Shown here piece by piece: positions 56,302 to 64,000 of a stretch of 64,000 bases of DNA. Within the stretch, counting starts at the first letter, position 1. The number at the start of each line of letters is the position of its first letter. A program made the translations under genes and the position numbers. This DNA is from Pantoea sp. GD03673 (lineage in GTDB: Bacteria; Pseudomonadota; Gammaproteobacteria; Enterobacterales; Enterobacteriaceae), in the NCBI RefSeq assembly GCF_029844725.1, contig NZ_JAOCKJ010000004.1:372001-436000 (forward strand), given 5' to 3'. The notes under the pieces were generated by a model, which did no database searches, was not told the DNA's origin, and was given only the letters and a program-made list of their open reading frames with translations.

Positions 56302-57369
56302 ATGCAAAAAATAACACTCTCGCTGCTGGCTCTGAGCCTGCTGAACGCCAGCGCCGCCTTCGCGGAGACCGTCACCCCGGTGCCTGCTTCTATTGCCAGC
56401 CATGATGGCCCGATCCGTATTGCGGTGATCCGCAATCTCGGCTCCGATGACAACACCACCCAGTTCGTCGCCGGTGCCATTCAGCAGGGTCGCCAGCTGG
56501 GCTTCAAAGTCAGCACCTTTCTGAGCAACGGCGATGACGCACGCTTCCAGGATTTCGTGAATCAGGCGATCAGCCAGAAATATGACGGCATTGTGCTGTC
56601 ACACGGTAAAGCGCCTTATGCCAGCGGACTGGTGAAGCGGATTGCCGATGCGGGCATCAAACTGTCAGTGTTTGATACGCCGGTGGATAGCCCGATTCCG
56701 GGCGTGACCGTCACCGCGCAGGATGACGCTTCACTGGCGCAGCTATCGCTGGGCCAGCTCATCCATGATTTCAACGGCAAGGCGAACATCGTCAAGCTGT
56801 GGGTCGCGGGTTTCCCGCCAATGGAGCGCCGTCAGGTGGTGTATGAAAAACTGCTGAAAGAGAATCCGGGCATTCATCAGCTGGAGTCAATCGGGGCGGT
56901 TTCAACGGACGTTCAGGGCGACACCGCCAACAAAATTGGCGCGATTCTGGCGAAATACCCGAAAGGCAAAATCGACGCAATCTGGGGTGCCTGGGATGCC
57001 TTCAGCCAGGGCGCTTACAAAGCGCTGCAGGAAAATGGCCGCACTGAGATAAAGCTCTACAGCATTGATGTTTCGAATCAGGATTTGCAGCTGATGCGCG
57101 AGAAAAACAGCCCGTGGGTGCAGACGGTGGCGGTCGATCCTAAAACCATCGGCGCGGTCAATATGCGTCTGGTGGCGAAAAAGATTGCCGGTGAAGAGAC
57201 GCCAGCAACCTACCAGTTTGCAGCGGCGTCAATCTCTCAGCAGCAGCTGAACAGTCAGGCTGGCGCGGTAAACGTCGCGTCGCTGAACACGATCATTCCA
57301 GGCTGGGGCGGCAATCAGGATTTCGTCGCGCCGTGGTTTGCTACTCTGGCGGCCAAATATAAGAAGTAA
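56302..57369 (+). CDS. Sugar ABC transporter periplasmic binding protein
   Basis: 355 residues with signal peptide (MQKITLSLLALSLLNASAAFAE). Periplasmic-binding-protein type 1 fold (IRIAVIRNLGSDDNTTQFVAGAIQQGRQLGFKV, DGIVLSHGK, FDTPVDSPIPGVTVTAQDD, AIWGAWDAFSQGAYKAL). Third gene of the transporter operon, 25 bp after the permease. The ligand is not predictable from the sequence; the pocket is that of a sugar or polyol binder. Confidence 0.9.
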   Translation: MQKITLSLLALSLLNASAAFAETVTPVPASIASHDGPIRIAVIRNLGSDDNTTQFVAGAIQQGRQLGFKVSTFLSNGDDARFQDFVNQAISQKYDGIVLSHGKAPYASGLVKRIADAGIKLSVFDTPVDSPIPGVTVTAQDDASLAQLSLGQLIHDFNGKANIVKLWVAGFPPMERRQVVYEKLLKENPGIHQLESIGAVSTDVQGDTANKIGAILAKYPKGKIDAIWGAWDAFSQGAYKALQENGRTEIKLYSIDVSNQDLQLMREKNSPWVQTVAVDPKTIGAVNMRLVAKKIAGEETPATYQFAAASISQQQLNSQAGAVNVASLNTIIPGWGGNQDFVAPWFATLAAKYKK

Positions 57370-57374
57370 TGCGC

Positions 57375-57404
57375 TGTCAGCCTCGCCGTGGGGTGAGGCT
57401 GACA
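57375..57404. terminator. Hairpin between the ABC operon and dinB
   Basis: TGTCAGCCTC/GAGGCTGACA, a perfect 10-bp stem with a 10-nt loop, directly between two convergent stops. Confidence 0.7.
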
Positions 57405-57405
57405 A

Positions 57406-58461
57406 TTACAGACCCAGCAGCAGCTGACGCTCAAGCTGGGGATCCACCATGGTGACATGCAGTCCTACCAGCCGCACGCCCCGCCCGGCTCGACGCTCAT
57501 CCCAGGTTTTACGGGCGATGGCGATCATGTCCTCTTTATTCAGCACCGGCCAGATATGCTCCTGGGTCGTCTGCTGAAAATCGCTGAACTTCAGTTTGAC
57601 GCCCTGCCGTGCGACCTGCCTGTCAGGGCGGATCTGCGTCAGCCGTCGCTCCAGTTCCGCATAGAGAAAATCGATAATCTCCAGGCAGGCATCCCAGTCG
57701 CTGATGTCCTCCGCCAGCGTACGCTCCACCCCCAGCGATTTACGCTCGCGCTCAACGATGACGTCACGATCATCAATGCCATTGCTGCGCTCCCACAGCA
57801 CCCGGCCAAACTTACCAAAGCGTTTCAGCAGCAGCGCTAAGTCTGCCTTCTGCACATCCCCGCAGGTGACCAGCCCCATCTCTTCCAGTTTTTTGGCTGA
57901 GACCTTACCGACACCGGGAATCTTCGCCAGCGGCAGCGTCAGCAGAAAGCCGGCCATCTCCGGCGGCGTGATCACATACTGCCCGTCCGGCTTGTTCAGG
58001 TCCGAGGCGATCTTCGCCAGGAATTTGATCGGGGCGATGCCCGCCGAAGCGGTCAGTCCGGTTTCGCGGTAGATGGTAGCGCGTATTTCCTTCGCCATCA
58101 GCGTGGCAGAGCCGTGACAGTGCGGACTGTCGGTGACATCCAGATAGGCTTCATCAAGGGAGAGCGGTTCAATCAGCGGGGTGTAGCGGGTAAAGATGTT
58201 GCGGATCTGCGCGGAGGCTTCTTTGTAGGCGTCGAACCGGCCCGGCAGCAGACGCAGATGCGGGCATAACTTCAGGGCCATACCGGTTGGCATGGCGCTG
58301 CGCACGCCAAATTTACGGGCCGGGTAGTTAGCCGTGCTGATCACCCCGCGGCGTTCGCGGCTGCCACCAATGGCGATCGGGATATCGCGCAGCTGGGGAT
58401 TATCACGCATCTCCACCGCGGCATAGAAGCAGTCCATATCGACATGAATGATTTTACGCAT
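57406..58461 (-). CDS. dinB: DNA polymerase IV
   Basis: 351 residues, as in E. coli. Y-family polymerase: metal-binding [12 protein letters not shown], steric gate Phe in it, [22 protein letters not shown], catalytic LDEAYLD, and [12 protein letters not shown]. The C-terminal QLLLGL provides the beta-clamp motif. Start [12 protein letters not shown] by homology. A LexA box lies 14 nt upstream, so it is damage-inducible. Confidence 0.97.
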   Translation of the reverse strand: MRKIIHVDMDCFYAAVEMRDNPQLRDIPIAIGGSRERRGVISTANYPARKFGVRSAMPTGMALKLCPHLRLLPGRFDAYKEASAQIRNIFTRYTPLIEPLSLDEAYLDVTDSPHCHGSATLMAKEIRATIYRETGLTASAGIAPIKFLAKIASDLNKPDGQYVITPPEMAGFLLTLPLAKIPGVGKVSAKKLEEMGLVTCGDVQKADLALLLKRFGKFGRVLWERSNGIDDRDVIVERERKSLGVERTLAEDISDWDACLEIIDFLYAELERRLTQIRPDRQVARQGVKLKFSDFQQTTQEHIWPVLNKEDMIAIARKTWDERRAGRGVRLVGLHVTMVDPQLERQLLLGL

Positions 58462-58474
58462 ACCCCCTCCGGCA

Positions 58475-58490
58475 CTGGATAAGTATACAG
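58475..58490. promoter_or_regulatory. LexA box of dinB
   Basis: On the minus strand CTGTATACTTATCCAG, flanked by A/T: the E. coli dinB box has nearly the same sequence. One deviation from CTGT-N8-ACAG in the right half. Confidence 0.85.
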
Positions 58491-58705
58491 TTGTCAGGGG
58501 TAACTGCAATATTTGTCGCGCCGACGATTAAAGTTTACAAATTTCTCGCCGAATATCTTTCAGTAAATCGCGAATCTGACCGTCGGCGTCTTGCTAAAAA
58601 AACAGACAATGTTTAATGTTGCGCTGCGGTAGCGGACAGTTCCGATAATGCAAACAAAGACGCACAATTTGCGTCATGTTCTCTTCACCTCAAGGTATAC
58701 ACAGC

Positions 58706-59449
58706 ATGGGCAAAATCGCACTCCTGTTTGCGATGATTTTACTGCCAGCTCTCAGCATGGCAATGACTCCCGAACCCGTCTCAGCGGCACCGGTCAGCAA
58801 AGAATTAAAGAAGCAGTTACTCGGCACCCCGGTCTATATCCAGATCTTCAAGGAAGAACGCACGCTCGAACTCTACGGCAAAATCGGTAACGAATTCCGC
58901 CTGCTGGATACCTATCGCATCTGTAACTTTTCTGGTGGCCTTGGCCCGAAACGGCGTGAAGGCGATTTCAAAAGCCCGGAAGGTTTTTACAACGTGAAGC
59001 TGAATCAGCTGAAGCCGGATAGCCGTTTTTATCGTGCGATCAACATTGGCTTCCCGAATCAGTACGATCGTAATCAGGGCTACAGCGGCAACTACCTGAT
59101 GATTCATGGCGACTGCAAGTCGATTGGCTGTTATGCCATGACCAACGCCTACATGGATGAGATTTTTACCTACGTGAATGCCGCGCTGCGAAACGGCCAG
59201 CAGGATGTCAGCATCAGCATCTATCCGTTCCGCATGACCGACAGCAACATGCAGCGTCACCGCTACTCCACCTATGCCAGTTTCTGGCAGCAGCTGCAGC
59301 CGGGATACGCTTATTTTGCGAAATATCACCAGCCGCCGATGGTCAATGTTGCCAGCGGGAAATATGTAATGAACAGCAGCCCGGCACCGGTTTTAGCCAG
59401 TCCCGAAGCCGCTTCACGTTCATTCCTGGCGCTCTCCAAGGCAGAATAA
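58706..59449 (+). CDS. dpaA: L,D-transpeptidase-family DpaA (YafK)
   Basis: 247 residues, signal peptide (MGKIALLFAMILLPALSMA). YkuD-type catalytic motif YLMIHGDCKSIGCYAMTN with the active Cys; PVYIQIFKEERTLELYGK and GLGPKRREGDFKSPEGFY are typical of YafK. In E. coli this enzyme cuts Lpp (Braun lipoprotein) from peptidoglycan. It overlaps the convergent yafJ by 30 bp. The frame's upstream ATG at 58676 is not used. Confidence 0.95.
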   Translation: MGKIALLFAMILLPALSMAMTPEPVSAAPVSKELKKQLLGTPVYIQIFKEERTLELYGKIGNEFRLLDTYRICNFSGGLGPKRREGDFKSPEGFYNVKLNQLKPDSRFYRAINIGFPNQYDRNQGYSGNYLMIHGDCKSIGCYAMTNAYMDEIFTYVNAALRNGQQDVSISIYPFRMTDSNMQRHRYSTYASFWQQLQPGYAYFAKYHQPPMVNVASGKYVMNSSPAPVLASPEAASRSFLALSKAE

Positions 59450-60187
59450 CGCCCATTCACCTGGCGCAATCCGCTGCCAGGTTTCATTGGCCGTCAGTGG
59501 CTGCGTCGCAATCACCGTCACCACGTCATGCGGCGTGGTGTGCTGCTGAAAATCAACCTCCACATCCTGATCCAGTAACTGCGCCCGGCCAAACGGTGCG
59601 CGGCGGGTGATCCAGAACAGGTTGGTGGAGCAGAAGGCCATCAGATAACGGCCGTCTGACAGCAGCATATTAAACACGCCCTTCTGCCGTAACGCACCGG
59701 CCAGCTCACCGATAAAACGAAACACAGCAGGCCAGTTGCCCGGCGTGCGCGGATAGCGCGTCGCCAGCTGATGCAGGATCCAGCAGAACGCCTTTTCACT
59801 GTCCGTTTCGCCCACAGGCCGGAATGTGCCGGTTTCCAGCTGACGATAGCCCCTGAGCTGCCCGTTGTGCGCATAGGTCCAGTTTCGGCCCCACAGCTCG
59901 CGGGTAAACGGGTGGGTGTTTTCCAGCGACACCTGACCGCGATTCGCCTGGCGAATATGCGCCACCACCGAATGCGATTTGATCGGGTACTCCTGAACCA
60001 GACGCGCAATCGGCGAGTTAAAGCTCGGCAGCGGATCTTTAAACGTACGACAACCTTTATCTTCGTAAAAGGTAATGCCCCAGCCATCTTTGTGAGGCCC
60101 GGTTCCACCGCCACGCTGAACCAGTCCGGTAAAACTGAAACAGATATCCGTGGGAACATTGGCGCTCATCCCGAGCAATTCGCACAT
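59420..60187 (-). CDS. yafJ: Class II glutamine amidotransferase-like YafJ
   Basis: 255 residues, as in E. coli YafJ. After removal of Met the N-terminal nucleophile Cys is exposed (MCELLGMSANVPTD). The Ntn-hydrolase features GGGTGPHKDGWGITFYED, VVAHIRQANRG and WTYAHNGQL are present. Substrate unknown. Start is set at MCELLG so that Cys is residue 2. Confidence 0.95.
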   Translation of the reverse strand: MCELLGMSANVPTDICFSFTGLVQRGGGTGPHKDGWGITFYEDKGCRTFKDPLPSFNSPIARLVQEYPIKSHSVVAHIRQANRGQVSLENTHPFTRELWGRNWTYAHNGQLRGYRQLETGTFRPVGETDSEKAFCWILHQLATRYPRTPGNWPAVFRFIGELAGALRQKGVFNMLLSDGRYLMAFCSTNLFWITRRAPFGRAQLLDQDVEVDFQQHTTPHDVVTVIATQPLTANETWQRIAPGEWALFCLGERQE

Positions 60188-60208
60188 AGCCACCGCCTTA
60201 AATTAAGC

Positions 60209-60231
60209 GGCCTCCCGTCCGGCAGGAGGCC
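60209..60231. terminator. Hairpin between gmhA and yafJ
   Basis: GGCCTCC-N9-GGAGGCC in the 51-bp gap, without a T-run. Possible weak terminator after gmhA. Confidence 0.45.
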
Positions 60232-60238
60232 AGCACAA

Positions 60239-60817
60239 TTACTTCACCATCTCTTTTTCAATCAGCAGCATCAGGATGTGGATCACTTTAATGTGAATCT
60301 CCTGGATACGGTCAGCATAACCAAAGTGTGGCACGCGTATTTCAATATCGGCACTGCCTGCCATCTTACCGCCATCTTTACCGGTCAGGGTGATCACTTT
60401 CATCCCCTGCGCACGGGCAGCTTCAATCGCTTTAATGATATTGGCAGAGTTACCGGACGTTGAAAGGCCCAGCAGCACGTCGCCCGGACGCCCTACCGCT
60501 TCCACATAGCGCGAAAAGACATAGTCGTAGCCAAAATCGTTACTGACGCAGGAGAGATGACTGACATCTGAGATGGCAATCGCCGGATAGCCAGGACGAT
60601 TTTCACGGTAGCGACCGGTCAGCTCTTCGGCGAAATGCATTGCATCGCAATGGGAACCGCCGTTTCCGCAGGAAAGCACCTTGCCGCCCGCCTTGAAGCT
60701 GTCGGCCAGCAGCACCGCAGCACGTTGGATCGCATGAATATTGGCGTCATCGCTGAGGAATTTAGTCAGCGTATCAGCAGCTTCATTAAGCTCAGAGCGG
60801 ATGATGTCCTGGTACAT
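60239..60817 (-). CDS. gmhA: Sedoheptulose-7-phosphate isomerase
   Basis: 192 residues, SIS domain. Converts sedoheptulose-7-phosphate to D-glycero-D-manno-heptose-7-phosphate, the first step to the LPS inner-core heptose. Motifs: [44 protein letters not shown], and [17 protein letters not shown] with zinc ligands. Confidence 0.97.
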   Translation of the reverse strand: MYQDIIRSELNEAADTLTKFLSDDANIHAIQRAAVLLADSFKAGGKVLSCGNGGSHCDAMHFAEELTGRYRENRPGYPAIAISDVSHLSCVSNDFGYDYVFSRYVEAVGRPGDVLLGLSTSGNSANIIKAIEAARAQGMKVITLTGKDGGKMAGSADIEIRVPHFGYADRIQEIHIKVIHILMLLIEKEMVK

Positions 60818-61033
60818 AGGGATGTCCTTTTTTAGGAGAGGTTAATCGCAGCAAGTTTAACGGAATGGCCGGTCAGCGCAAAGCGTCATGCCATGTCCGG
60901 CCAGGCCACGGCGGCGATTATCATTGCCACCATTGATGCAAAAATGGGCTAAAAACGGTTTTTGTGAGGCAGGTTGTAATTGCGATGTAAACAAATTGAT
61001 AAATCCCTCCAACTGCTCTAAACCTCTCTACAT

Positions 61034-61050
61034 AACAGGTCAGACCTCTT
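61034..61050 (+). promoter_or_regulatory. FadR operator upstream of fadE
   Basis: AACAGGTCAGACCTCTT differs at two positions from the FadR consensus AACTGGTCNGACCNGTT. It lies 21 nt before the fadE start, so FadR would block transcription until long-chain acyl-CoA is present. Confidence 0.8.
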
Positions 61051-61070
61051 ACTACTTGGAGCGGTTCATT

Positions 61071-63521
61071 ATGATGGTTGTTTCGATACTTGCCACGGTG
61101 GCGCTAATTGGCGCCCTGTTCTATCACCGCCTGTCGTTGCAGCTCAGCAGCGTGATTCTGCTGCTGTGGACTGCCGCGATGGCTGTCGCGCACCTCTGGA
61201 CGCCATGGCTTCTGCTGCCGCTGGCGATCATCCTGCTGCCGTTTAACCTGCCATCGCTGCGTCGCAGCCTGTTCTCGAAGCCGATCTTCCAGCGCTTCCA
61301 AAAGGTGATGCCGCCGATGTCGCGCACCGAGAAAGAAGCGATTGATGCGGGCACCACCTGGTGGGAGGGCGATCTGTTCCAGGGCAAACCGGACTGGCAG
61401 AAGCTGCATAACTACCCGCAGCCGCGCCTGACCGCCGAAGAACAGGCGTTTCTTGATGGCCCGGTTGAAGAAGCCTGCCGCATGGCCAGCGATTTTCAGA
61501 TCACCCATGAGCTGGCCGATATGCCACCGGCACTCTGGGCCTACCTGAAAGAGCATCGTTTCTTCGCGATGATCATCAAAAAAGAGTATGGCGGACTGAA
61601 TTTCTCCGCTTATGCGCAGGCCTGCGTGCTGCAAAAACTGTCGGGCGTCTCAGGGATCCTGGCGATTACCGTGGGCGTGCCTAACTCACTCGGTCCGGGC
61701 GAACTGCTGCAACACTACGGTACGGAAGAGCAGAAAAATCACTATCTGCCGCGACTGGCACGCGGTGAAGAGATCCCCTGCTTCGCGCTGACCAGCCCGG
61801 AAGCAGGTTCAGATGCCGGTGCAATCCCCGATACCGGCGTAGTCTGCATGGGCGAATGGCAGGGTCAGCAGGTGCTGGGCATGCGACTGACCTGGAACAA
61901 GCGCTACATTACGCTGGCACCTGTCGCTACCGTACTGGGTCTGGCCTTTAAACTCTCCGACCCGGATCATCTGCTCAGCGACAACGAAAATCCTGGCATT
62001 ACCTGTGCGCTGATCCCAACCCATACACCCGGCGTGGAAATTGGCCATCGCCACTTCCCGCTTAACGTGCCGTTCCAGAACGGGCCGACACGCGGCAACA
62101 ACATCTTTGTGCCGATTGACTATATTATCGGCGGCCCGGAAATGGCCGGTCAGGGCTGGCGGATGCTGGTGGAATGTCTGTCAGTGGGACGCGGCATTAC
62201 GCTGCCATCGAACTCAACCGGCAGCCTGAAAACGGTGGCGCTGGCGACAGGCGCTTATGCCCATATCCGCCGTCAGTTCCGGGTATCAATCGGTAAAATG
62301 GAAGGAATTGAAGAGCCGCTGGCGCGCATTGCCGGTAACGCTTATGTGATGGATGCGGCGGCCACGCTGATTACGGCCGGTATTATGCAGGGTGAAAAAC
62401 CAGCGGTGCTGTCGGCGATTGTGAAATATCACTGCACCCATCGCGGTCAGCGCGCCATTATCGACGCCATGGATATTGCTGGCGGTAAAGGCATTATGCT
62501 CGGCAACAGCAACTTCCTGGCCCGTGCCTATCAGGGTGCGCCCATCGCCATCACCGTGGAAGGCGCTAACATTCTGACCCGCAGCATGATTATCTTCGGA
62601 CAGGGTGCTATTCGCTGCCATCCTTATGTGCTGCAGGAGATGGCGGCGGCAGCCAGCAACGATGTGAACGCGTTTGATCAGGCGCTGTTCAGCCATATCG
62701 GTCATGTCGGCAGCAGCACCCTGCGCAGCCTGTGGCTGGGCTTAACCGCCGGACGCACCAGCGCCAGCCCGACCCGCGATGGCACTCGCCGTTACTATCA
62801 GCACCTGAACCGCATCAGTGCCAACCTGGCGCTGCTCTCTGATGTGTCGATGGCCGTACTGGGCGGCAGCCTGAAACGTCGTGAGCGTATCTCGGCGCGT
62901 CTGGGCGATGTGCTGAGCCAGCTCTATCTCGCCTCCGCGACGCTGAAACGCTATGACGATGAAGGTCGCAACGAAGCCGATCTGCCGCTGGTTCACTGGG
63001 GCGTGCAGGATGCGCTGCATCAGGCGGAAGTCGCCATCGACGACCTGCTGCGCAACTTCCCGAACCGTCTGGTGGCGGGTGCATTGCGGATGACCATTTT
63101 TGCAGGCGGGCATCACTGCCCTGCGCCGTCTGACCGTCTGGATCATCAGCTGGCAAAAATGCTGCAGCAGCCGTCAGCCACCCGCAGCCGTCTGGGTCGT
63201 GGCATGTACCTGACGCCGAGTGAGCACAACCCTGCCGGTCAGCTGGAACAGGCATTGCAGGATGTGATGGCGGCAGAAGTGATCCATGACAGGCTGTGCA
63301 AACAGACGAAGCAGCACCTCTCCTTTACCCGCCTGGATGCGCTGGCGAAGCGTGCGCTGGAACAGGGCTGGATTGATGCGAAGGAAGCGGAAGTGTTACA
63401 GCGTGCTGAGGCCAGCCGTCTGCGCTCCATCAACGTGGATGAGTTTGAGCCAGATGCACTGGCAGTTCCGGTGCCGGAGAAAGCCCCTCAGCCCGCGTCG
63501 CGCACCAGCGAGGCGGCATAG
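61071..63521 (+). CDS. fadE: Acyl-CoA dehydrogenase FadE
   Basis: 816 residues. Two N-terminal membrane helices ([18 protein letters not shown]..., [18 protein letters not shown]), then the acyl-CoA dehydrogenase fold ([97 protein letters not shown]) and the FadE-specific C-terminal domain. First step of fatty-acid beta-oxidation. Start at the first of two ATGs with TTGGAG ahead; the frame open to 60888 is not coding. Confidence 0.97.
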   Translation: MMVVSILATVALIGALFYHRLSLQLSSVILLLWTAAMAVAHLWTPWLLLPLAIILLPFNLPSLRRSLFSKPIFQRFQKVMPPMSRTEKEAIDAGTTWWEGDLFQGKPDWQKLHNYPQPRLTAEEQAFLDGPVEEACRMASDFQITHELADMPPALWAYLKEHRFFAMIIKKEYGGLNFSAYAQACVLQKLSGVSGILAITVGVPNSLGPGELLQHYGTEEQKNHYLPRLARGEEIPCFALTSPEAGSDAGAIPDTGVVCMGEWQGQQVLGMRLTWNKRYITLAPVATVLGLAFKLSDPDHLLSDNENPGITCALIPTHTPGVEIGHRHFPLNVPFQNGPTRGNNIFVPIDYIIGGPEMAGQGWRMLVECLSVGRGITLPSNSTGSLKTVALATGAYAHIRRQFRVSIGKMEGIEEPLARIAGNAYVMDAAATLITAGIMQGEKPAVLSAIVKYHCTHRGQRAIIDAMDIAGGKGIMLGNSNFLARAYQGAPIAITVEGANILTRSMIIFGQGAIRCHPYVLQEMAAAASNDVNAFDQALFSHIGHVGSSTLRSLWLGLTAGRTSASPTRDGTRRYYQHLNRISANLALLSDVSMAVLGGSLKRRERISARLGDVLSQLYLASATLKRYDDEGRNEADLPLVHWGVQDALHQAEVAIDDLLRNFPNRLVAGALRMTIFAGGHHCPAPSDRLDHQLAKMLQQPSATRSRLGRGMYLTPSEHNPAGQLEQALQDVMAAEVIHDRLCKQTKQHLSFTRLDALAKRALEQGWIDAKEAEVLQRAEASRLRSINVDEFEPDALAVPVPEKAPQPASRTSEAA

Positions 63522-63667
63522 GATTCAGTGCCGATGTGATGTCGGCACCGGGTACTGAACTTAAAGCGATGGGCGCCTGCGCCCGGAGTAAAGCGTAGCA
63601 GGCCAGGGATGGCGTTTTTGGCGTCTTTACGGAGGGCGTAGGCTCCCTGAGACAGTACTGTTTTTCG

Positions 63668-63688
63668 AGGCCGACATCCTGTCGGCCT
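63668..63688. terminator. Terminator between fadE and mtnK
   Basis: AGGCCGACA-TCC-TGTCGGCCT, perfect 9-bp stem, T7 to the right and a T5-containing stretch to the left. Serves both convergent genes. Confidence 0.9.
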
Positions 63689-63692
63689 TTTT

Positions 63693-64000
63693 TTATCCTG
63701 CCTGGCGGATGCGGGCAATCAGCGCATCCACATCATCAACATGATCGGCCGCCAGAATCAGCGTGCGTCCCAGGTTAATCGCGTTACCAATGCAGTCCGT
63801 GCGCATCGCCGGATCGGCAATCAGCTTCATATCCGCCACGTGTGACATCCCCACCGTGCGGCGAATCAGTTCGGTGCCGCAATAACCGATGGTATCGGCC
63901 CAGGCTTTACGTAAAAACGCCTCCGCATAGCCAGGATAAGCCAGTGCCTCATCGCGGGTTTTCTCTGCTGCCAGCGCCAGGAAGCCTGACGCAAAGGTTG
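63693..64000 (-). CDS. mtnK: 5-methylthioribose kinase (3' part)
   Basis: The last 102 codons of a gene that continues past the window edge. The translation [87 protein letters not shown] fits the C-terminus of MtnK (GYAGxELIRRxxGxxHVAD block). MtnK phosphorylates methylthioribose in methionine salvage. No isomerase gene is visible because the window ends. Assigned from motif memory. Confidence 0.8.
   Translation of the reverse strand, partial: TFASGFLALAAEKTRDEALAYPGYAEAFLRKAWADTIGYCGTELIRRTVGMSHVADMKLIADPAMRTDCIGNAINLGRTLILAADHVDDVDALIARIRQAG

Overview
The window is a chromosomal segment of an enterobacterium, most likely Erwiniaceae (Pantoea/Erwinia lineage). This rests on Escherichia-like gene order with moderate-GC coding sequence. 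The blocks rdgC / ppnP / aroM / yaiA / aroL / yaiI / proC and proA-proB / phoE / crl / frsA / gpt / pepD / dinB / dpaA / yafJ / gmhA / fadE are recognisable from protein sequence. The genus is inference.

Layout. 1-13 kb: end of rdgC, a secreted protein behind a strong sigma-28 (flagellar) promoter, ppnP, then an inserted IclR / OPT-transporter / DUF1177 / aroM operon whose transporter carries an in-frame stop, then yaiA-aroL, a DUF2076 gene, yaiI, proC, a frameshifted Rieske-FAD reductase, psiF, iraP and a small lipoprotein. 13-32 kb: lacZ with a LacI operator but no lacI, mdtG, small stress and envelope proteins, a CHASE4-PAS-GGDEF-EAL protein with its own sigma-28 promoter, a CPBP protease, several tiny membrane proteins, osmC, the lldPRD L-lactate operon with paired operators, and a CynX-like transporter / LysR / Tat-exported amidohydrolase cluster. 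32-39 kb: dbpA, a YgiW-type protein, cheV and a chemoreceptor (both with sigma-28 promoters), a 12-unit heptanucleotide repeat, a cold-shock gene followed by a zinc-ribbon small protein with a probable ATT start, and ivy.

39-43.8 kb is a compact prophage-derived island on the minus strand: an S24-peptidase repressor, small unknown genes, endolysin, holin, Rz/Rz1 and a tailspike-type depolymerase, with no head, tail or integrase genes. Matching operator-like sites sit over the repressor start codon and next to a good promoter facing the lysis genes. It reads as a damage-inducible 'lysis plus depolymerase' cassette, the most unusual unit here. 44-49 kb holds proBA, phoE with a pho box, and a type I-E CRISPR array of 18 repeats without cas genes in view, whose repeats fall into sequence-variant blocks. 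49-64 kb holds crl, frsA, gpt, pepD, a ribose-type sugar ABC transporter, dinB (LexA box), dpaA, yafJ, gmhA, fadE (FadR site) and the 3' end of mtnK.

Together the window combines core metabolism (proline, lactate, fatty acids, purine salvage), a scattered flagellar regulon (four sigma-28 promoters), RpoS modulators (iraP, crl), and phage-related elements (CRISPR and lysis/depolymerase island). Two genes are broken by single-base events (OPT transporter nonsense, Rieske-FAD homopolymer frameshift); both should be checked as possible sequencing errors.
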